From assembly GCF_000613305.1 (NCBI RefSeq), contig NZ_BAIO01000132.1, positions 1 to 5,580 on the forward strand: DNA of 5,580 nucleotides, given 5' to 3'. Of this stretch, positions 1 through 5,580 are shown piece by piece (the stretch's first letter is position 1; each line of letters starts with the position of its first letter). The notes beneath the pieces were generated by a model. It made no database searches, was not told where the DNA came from, and saw only the letters and a list, made by a program, of their open reading frames with translations. The stretch is from Komagataeibacter kakiaceti JCM 25156 (GTDB taxonomy: Bacteria; Pseudomonadota; Alphaproteobacteria; Acetobacterales; Acetobacteraceae). A program made the translations under genes and the position numbers.

Positions 1-185
1 GCTGGGGCGACACCACGCTCAGCGCGCGGGGTCTGGGCGCCTATATCGCCCATGCCACCGTGGCGGGCGCGACCGACCAGGTCGGGCTGGGCATGGTGGT
101 GATGGCGGCCTTCGTGCTGCTGCTCAATCGTGCCCTGTGGCGTCCGTTATCCAACTATGCCGCCCGGCATTACACTTTTGACTGA
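1..185 (+). CDS. ABC transporter permease, C-terminal end (5' cut by window)
   Basis: The reading frame that starts at base 3 is open for 60 codons and stops at TGA 183-185. It begins WGDTTLSARGLGAYIAHAT and ends in ALWRPLSNYAARHYTFD. A hydrophobic segment (about GLGMVVMAAFVLLL) precedes the charged tail, as in the last membrane span of binding-protein-dependent permeases. The segment NRALWRPL followed by a short basic tail resembles the end of large, often duplicated NitT/TauT-type permeases. The stop is 6 nt before the start of the ATPase gene, so the two are almost certainly co-transcribed and translationally coupled. The protein would sit in the inner membrane and form the channel powered by that ATPase. 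Family assignment rests mainly on this neighbour, because too little protein is visible to name a substrate. No substrate-binding protein gene is in the window. Confidence 0.8.
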   Translation, partial: WGDTTLSARGLGAYIAHATVAGATDQVGLGMVVMAAFVLLLNRALWRPLSNYAARHYTFD

Positions 186-191
186 AAGCGC

Positions 192-1544
192 ATGACGCAG
201 CAGCCCACAGCCCCCCCCGCACACCATACCGGCGCCGAGCTTGTCCGGATCGTCAACTGCCGCCAGGCCTATCACAAGGAAAGCGCGACCGATCTCGTGG
301 TGCTCGATGGTGTGAACCTGAGCATACGCAGCGGCGAGATCGTGGGGCTGCTGGGGCGTTCGGGGTCGGGCAAGTCCACCCTGCTGCGCATCATTGCCGG
401 GCTGCTGCCCCCCACGGCGGGTGAGGTGATCTGGAAAGGCAGGAAACTGACCGGCCCGGCGGACGGTATTTCCATGGTGTTCCAGTCCTTTGCGCTGTTC
501 CCGTGGCTGACGGTGCAGAAGAATGTGGAACTGGGGCTTGAAGCCCAGGGCATTGCCCCCGCCGAACGGCAGAAACTGGCGGAAGACGCCATCGACCTGA
601 TCGGGCTGGGGGGATATGAAAACGCCTACCCCAAGGAACTGTCCGGGGGCATGCGCCAGCGCGTGGGGCTGGCGCGCGCGCTGGTGGTGCGGCCCGACCT
701 ATTGTTGATGGATGAGCCATTTTCCGCGCTGGATGTGCTGACGGCGGAAAACCTGCGCACCGACCTTGTGGAACTGTGGGCGGAAAAGAAGCTGCCCATC
801 CAGTCCATCCTGCTGGTCACGCACAATATCGAGGAAGCGGTGCTGATGTGTGACCGCATCCTGATCTTCTCCTCCAACCCCGGCCGGGTGGCGCATGAAC
901 TTCAGGTGCCCTTCGAACACCCCCGCAACCGCGAGGACATGGCCTTCCGCCAGTTTGTGGACCGGATCTACGCGCTCATGACCCGCCGCGCGCCGGTCGT
1001 GTCGGAAGCGGACATGACCGACCCGGACCTCCAGCGCACCGAAATCACGGCCGATGCGGTGGCCCTGCCACCGCTGCCCATCAATACGCTGGTCGGCATG
1101 ATGGAAACGCTGGCGGCGGACCCGCTGCATGGCCGCGCCGACCTGCCCCTGCTGGCCAGCCGGTTGCAGCTTGAGCTTGATGACCTGTTCCCGCTGGGCG
1201 AATCGCTGCAACTGCTGGGGTTTGCCGAGCTGGAGGATGGCGACATCCTGCTCACGCCCGAAGGCATGCGCTTTGTCCAGAGCGAACACGACATCCGCAA
1301 GCATATCCTGTGGCACAACATGCTGCACAACATCCCCATGGTGCGGACCATCCGCGCCGTGCTGGATGAACGCCCCAACCACCGCGCCAGCGCCGAGCGG
1401 TTCCGCGACCAGCTTGAGGACAGCATGTCTCCCGATTACGCCCGCCAGACCCTTCAGACACTGATCGGCTGGGCGCGTTACGCGGAACTGTTCGACTTTG
1501 ACGAGGAAGCCGACCAGCTTTTCCTGGACGATGAAGCCGGATAA
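192..1544 (+). CDS. ABC transporter ATP-binding protein, nitrate/sulfonate/taurine type, with C-terminal AAA-associated domain
   Basis: This is a complete 450-residue cytoplasmic ATPase subunit of an importer. Residues about 17-260 form the nucleotide-binding domain: Walker A GRSGSGKST (55-63), Q-loop Gln98 in MVFQSFALFPW, signature LSGGMRQR (150-157), Walker B LLLMDE (170-175), D-loop SALD (178-181) and H-loop His211 in VTHN. The FALFPW and LSGGMRQRV wording is typical of the NitT/TauT (NrtD/SsuB/TauB) family. That family usually ends near 260-270 residues. Here about 180 more residues follow, matching the AAA-associated C-terminal domain seen on some of these ATPases (for example VGMMETLAADPLHGRADLPLLASRLQLELDDLFPL and the later HDIRKHILWHNML). 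Its role is not well defined, possibly sensing or regulation. ATG 192 is chosen because it lies 6 nt after the permease stop; the Shine-Dalgarno match (GAAAG, 184-188) is weak. The substrate is unknown; a small anion or organosulfur compound is a guess from the family. Confidence 0.92.
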   Translation: MTQQPTAPPAHHTGAELVRIVNCRQAYHKESATDLVVLDGVNLSIRSGEIVGLLGRSGSGKSTLLRIIAGLLPPTAGEVIWKGRKLTGPADGISMVFQSFALFPWLTVQKNVELGLEAQGIAPAERQKLAEDAIDLIGLGGYENAYPKELSGGMRQRVGLARALVVRPDLLLMDEPFSALDVLTAENLRTDLVELWAEKKLPIQSILLVTHNIEEAVLMCDRILIFSSNPGRVAHELQVPFEHPRNREDMAFRQFVDRIYALMTRRAPVVSEADMTDPDLQRTEITADAVALPPLPINTLVGMMETLAADPLHGRADLPLLASRLQLELDDLFPLGESLQLLGFAELEDGDILLTPEGMRFVQSEHDIRKHILWHNMLHNIPMVRTIRAVLDERPNHRASAERFRDQLEDSMSPDYARQTLQTLIGWARYAELFDFDEEADQLFLDDEAG

Positions 1545-1557
1545 ACTGCCTGATGAA

Positions 1558-1611
1558 AAACAGTAAAGGTTTCCGGGCGACGCTCCCTGAAGCTTTCTGA
1601 AAAAAGCTTCA
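1558..1611 (-). repeat. Intergenic repeat copy A (mosaic hairpin repeat)
   Basis: Read on the - strand, this segment runs from the GAAGCTTT hairpin through AGGGAGCGTCGCCCGGAAAC and a CTGTTT tail. It matches the + strand of 2293-2353. Shared blocks are GAAAGCTTCAGG, AGCG, CGCCCGGAAAC and CTGTTT, with a few substitutions. Copy B carries about 18-20 extra bases inside the match. The two copies therefore flank msrA in inverted orientation. I recall similar GAAGCTTT...AAAGCTTC elements being common between genes of acetic acid bacteria, but did not check this. Confidence 0.55.
1588..1611 (+). terminator. Hairpin in convergent gap, possible bidirectional terminator
   Basis: A perfect 9-bp inverted repeat, TGAAGCTTT (1588-1596) and AAAGCTTCA (1603-1611), encloses a 6-nt loop CTGAAA. 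It lies 44 nt after the stop of the ABC ATPase gene and 59 nt after the stop of msrA on the other strand, which is where transcripts from both sides should end. There is no clear U tract directly after the stem on either strand (CCAAAAACTT on the + side), so intrinsic termination is uncertain. The same bases are part of intergenic repeat copy A. Confidence 0.45.
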
Positions 1612-1637
1612 CCAAAAACTTCCCTACGCTTTGCTGG

Positions 1638-1665
1638 CTGTCTCAAAAGCAGGTTTTTGAGGCAG
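1638..1665 (-). terminator. Hairpin directly after msrA stop, possible terminator
   Basis: The arms CTGTCTCAAAA (1638-1648) and TTTTGAGGCAG (1655-1665) pair over 11 positions with one G-T wobble and a 6-nt loop GCAGGT. On the - strand the structure begins 4 nt after the msrA TGA, so it can fold in the 3' end of that mRNA and either stop transcription or protect the end. It lacks a long U tract after the stem, so the call is tentative. Confidence 0.45.
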
Positions 1666-1669
1666 TCAC

Positions 1670-2224
1670 TCAGGTAGCCGGGGCGGCCAGCCGGTCACGA
1701 AACAGGCGGCGCAGCTTCGCGACCTTGGGGGCGATGACAGCACCGCAATAGGGGTTGCCGGGGTTGCGGGCGAAATAATCGCGGTGATAGTCCTCCGCCG
1801 GCCAGAAATGGGCCAGCGGGGCAATTTCGGTCACGATGGGCGCGGGCCAGACACCAGATCTCTCCATCTCGTCGCGTATGGCGTACGCCGTCTTTTCCTG
1901 TGCCGCATCCTGCCAGTAAATGACGGAGCGGTACTGCGTGCCCACGTCATTGCCCTGCCGGTTGCGTGTGGTCGGGTCATGCATGACAAAAAAGATGCGC
2001 AGCAGATCGGCGCAGGAAATCACATCCGGATCGAACGTGACGCGCACCACCTCGGCATGGCCGGTCCGCCCGGTGCAGACCTGTTCATAGGTGGGATCGG
2101 GGCCGTCACCACCCGCGTAGCCCGGCATGATGGCGGACACGCCGCGCAGTTCGGCCAACGGCGCTTCCATGCACCAGAAGCAGCCACCCCCCAGCACCAG
2201 TGTCTCCAATGCGTGACCGGTCAT
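1670..2224 (-). CDS. msrA: Peptide-methionine (S)-S-oxide reductase MsrA
   Basis: Cytoplasmic repair enzyme that reduces methionine-S-sulfoxide, free or in proteins, back to methionine, using thioredoxin as electron donor. From ATG 2224 the protein has 184 residues, normal for the family. The active-site block GGGCFWCMEAPL gives catalytic Cys15, with a second Cys18. Other family blocks follow: GYAGG, the segment CTGRTGHAEVVRVTFDP with the conserved Glu, HDPTTRNRQGNDVGTQYRS, and the C-terminal NPYCGAVIAPK with likely resolving Cys160. The frame stays open upstream to ATG 2254 (194 residues) and GTG 2290 (206 residues). I prefer 2224 because AGGAAAAGG sits 6 nt before it and because family alignment begins just before GGGCFWC. 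It lies on the same strand as valS, 149 nt downstream of it, and converges with the ABC operon. No MsrB domain is fused and no msrB is in the window. Confidence 0.95.
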   Translation of the reverse strand: MTGHALETLVLGGGCFWCMEAPLAELRGVSAIMPGYAGGDGPDPTYEQVCTGRTGHAEVVRVTFDPDVISCADLLRIFFVMHDPTTRNRQGNDVGTQYRSVIYWQDAAQEKTAYAIRDEMERSGVWPAPIVTEIAPLAHFWPAEDYHRDYFARNPGNPYCGAVIAPKVAKLRRLFRDRLAAPAT

Positions 2225-2230
2225 GCCCTG

Positions 2231-2239
2231 CCTTTTCCT
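2231..2239 (-). promoter_or_regulatory. Ribosome binding site of msrA, deciding the start
   Basis: On the - strand the bases AGGAAAAGG lie 6 nt before ATG 2224. Neither upstream in-frame start (ATG 2254, GTG 2290) has a purine block of this quality at a usual distance. This supports the shorter, 184-residue MsrA. Confidence 0.6.
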
Positions 2240-2270
2240 ATCGTTCAGCACCATCGTGTTCCGGGGGCTA

Positions 2271-2304
2271 CCTGAAAGCCTGTGGATCACAGGAAAGCTT
2301 CAGG
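2271..2304 (-). other. Hairpin in msrA leader overlapping repeat copy B
   Basis: A perfect inner stem CCTGTG (2279-2284) / CACAGG (2288-2293) closes on a 3-nt GAT loop. Outer arms CCTGAAAGC (2271-2279) and GCTTCAGG (2297-2304) extend it with one bulge. It shares 2291-2304 with the larger stem-loop at 2291-2356, so the two folds cannot both form completely. It sits 47 nt upstream of the preferred msrA start. Whether it acts on transcription or translation is unknown. Confidence 0.4.
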
Positions 2305-2356
2305 AAGCGCCGCCTTCCGGAAAAAAGGCGACGCCCGGAAACGCTTCCTGTTTCCT
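2291..2356 (-). repeat. Intergenic repeat copy B, large stem-loop after valS (possible terminator)
   Basis: Outer arms CAGGAAGCG (2301-2309) and CGCTTCCTG (2342-2350) pair perfectly. They extend past a 4-nt bulge with AGGAAA (2291-2296) and TTTCCT (2351-2356). An inner hairpin pairs CGCCTT (2311-2316) with AAGGCG (2325-2330). Read in the direction of valS, the structure begins 17 nt after the valS stop, a natural place for a terminator or a 3'-end stabiliser; the T-rich part falls in the inner loop, not after the stem. Apart from the inner hairpin it is related to copy A (1558-1611), in inverted orientation. Confidence 0.5.
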
Positions 2357-2373
2357 ATCTTCGGACACCCTGC

Positions 2374-5064
<2,691 letters not shown>

Positions 5065-5126
5065 CACGAAAAACCAGATCCACCATAATCAGACGCAAGG
5101 CAGGACACCGCGCCCGGCCATGGGCA

Positions 5127-5155
5127 GATATACCCCAAACCGGCGTGAAGGGAAC
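5127..5155 (-). promoter_or_regulatory. Candidate valS promoter (weak)
   Basis: On the - strand, GTTCCC (5150-5155) and TATATC (5127-5132) are separated by 17 nt, about 63 nt upstream of the valS start. The -10-like box is reasonable but the -35-like box is poor. The site stands out only because it is the most A/T-rich -10 match in this G/C-rich gap. No operator or leader peptide was recognised. valS could also be read through from the TolC gene. Confidence 0.22.
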
Positions 5156-5222
5156 GCCGCCCGCGCAATCTTTATGCGGCCCGCGCCATTACCATGCCTG
5201 CAGGGGCACCACACCCCGCGCG

Positions 5223-5251
5223 GGTCCATGCCGCGTCCTGCCGCATGGACC
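5223..5251 (-). terminator. Hairpin after the TolC-family gene, possible terminator
   Basis: The perfect 9-bp arms GGTCCATGC (5223-5231) and GCATGGACC (5243-5251) enclose an 11-nt loop. On the - strand the stem starts 7 nt after the TGA of the TolC-family gene. It is followed by G/C-rich sequence and not by a U tract, so it may act as a 3'-end stabiliser or a factor-assisted stop instead of a classical intrinsic terminator. Confidence 0.4.
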
Positions 5252-5258
5252 GCCCCCC

Positions 5259-5580
5259 TCACCGCCCCGGCTGGCTGGTGGCGTAATCGCTGATTCCCCA
5301 CAGCCGGTCATGAACGGCGCGATAATAGGCGCGTTCATCATACAGGGGGACATCAAGGTTCAGGTCACGCGCCGTCAGCCTGCCTATGGCCGCCGTGACT
5401 GATAGGTGGACAGGACAAGATTGCCCACGCTGCGCACCAGCGCGATCTGGGCCTGAAGCAATGTTTCCTGCTGCTGCAGCACCGCCAGCGTGGAGGTCGT
5501 GCCCACAAGCACCTGACGCTGCATGCCATGCAGGGCCGTGGCGTCGGCGGCCACGGCCATGCGGTTGCTTTCTATCGCAG
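5259..5580 (-). CDS. TolC-family outer membrane efflux protein, C-terminal end (5' cut by window, one frameshift)
   Basis: Proteins of this family form trimeric outer-membrane channels with a long periplasmic helical barrel, serving type I secretion or drug efflux pumps. The visible frame (from 5578) reads AIESNRMAVAADATALHGM, then QRQVLVGTTSTLAVLQQQ, then ETLLQAQIALVRSVGNLVL and STYQ. This is the family's last helical repeat, in which VGTTSTLAVLQQQETLLQAQIALV matches the usual VGTRTVLDVLDAEQELLNAR-type pattern. As read it then stops at TAG 5384-5386. Restoring one missing G gives VTAAIGRLTARDLNLDVPLYD, the classical C-terminal family block, and continues through DERAYYRAVHDRLWGISDYA to TGA 5259-5261. 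It lies 194 nt upstream of valS on the same strand. The substrate and partner pump are outside the window; no gene name is assigned. Confidence 0.88.
   Translation of the reverse strand, partial: CDRKQPHGRGRRRHGPAWHAASGACGHDLHAGGAAAAGNIASGPDRAGAQRGQSCPVHLSVTAAIGRLTARDLNLDVPLYDERAYYRAVHDRLWGISDYATSQPGR
5399..5399 (-). other. Frameshift in the TolC-family gene, one G missing (coding strand)
   Basis: The coding strand reads TATCAGTCACGGCG, giving YQSRRP and a stop. With one G added it reads TAT CAG GTC ACG GCG GCC ATA GGC, giving YQVTAAIG, a near-invariant family stretch that stays open for another 46 codons. Loss of one base from a GG pair is the simplest explanation. Confidence 0.82.

Noticed and set aside
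699..1646. 315-codon open frame on the - strand
   Set aside because: Antisense to the ABC ATPase, whose motifs are intact along the whole frame; no family resemblance.
2225..2290. Longer MsrA starting at GTG 2290 or ATG 2254
   Set aside because: The extra residues do not resemble the family, they lie in the hairpin-rich leader, and the best ribosome binding site serves ATG 2224.
5065..5258. T-box or riboswitch upstream of valS
   Set aside because: T-boxes are a Gram-positive feature; no specifier stem, conserved T-box sequence or known riboswitch core could be seen in the 194 nt.

Overview
This is a compact, G+C-rich chromosomal window with strong G/C preference at third codon positions. 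It looks alphaproteobacterial. The TolC/valS neighbourhood, the MsrA style and the A/T-rich intergenic hairpins built on GAAGCTTT suggest an acetic acid bacterium (Acetobacteraceae, perhaps Komagataeibacter or Gluconacetobacter). That placement is an inference from memory and was not tested by a search.

Layout. On the + strand, 1-185 is the last 60 codons of an ABC-transporter permease. It is followed after 6 nt by a complete ATP-binding subunit of the nitrate/sulfonate/taurine type (192-1544) that carries a C-terminal AAA-associated domain. This operon ends in a convergent gap (1545-1669) holding two hairpins. On the - strand follow, in order of transcription, the C-terminal end of a TolC-family outer-membrane efflux protein (5580-5259), valyl-tRNA synthetase valS (5064-2374) and peptide-methionine (S)-S-oxide reductase msrA (2224-1670). 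The valS-msrA gap contains a large stem-loop related to the repeat beyond the other end of msrA.

The most notable feature is reading-frame damage. valS is split into four open pieces by three single-base losses, and the TolC gene has a fourth. Every loss removes one G or C from a run of two or three, and restoring that base rejoins perfectly conserved protein sequence. All four lie within about 1.94 kb (3462-5399), whereas the genes in 1-3460 are intact. The likeliest reading is uncorrected sequencing or assembly error across this stretch, not gene decay, because valS is normally essential. With the bases restored, ValS would be a full-length 897-residue enzyme.

The genes do not form one pathway. 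They are an anion/organic-anion importer operon, an export channel, a housekeeping aminoacyl-tRNA synthetase and an oxidative-damage repair enzyme. I see no mobile element, CRISPR array, tRNA or rRNA, and no convincing new biological system. The intergenic repeat pair around msrA and the overlapping hairpins in its leader are the only non-coding structures worth following up.
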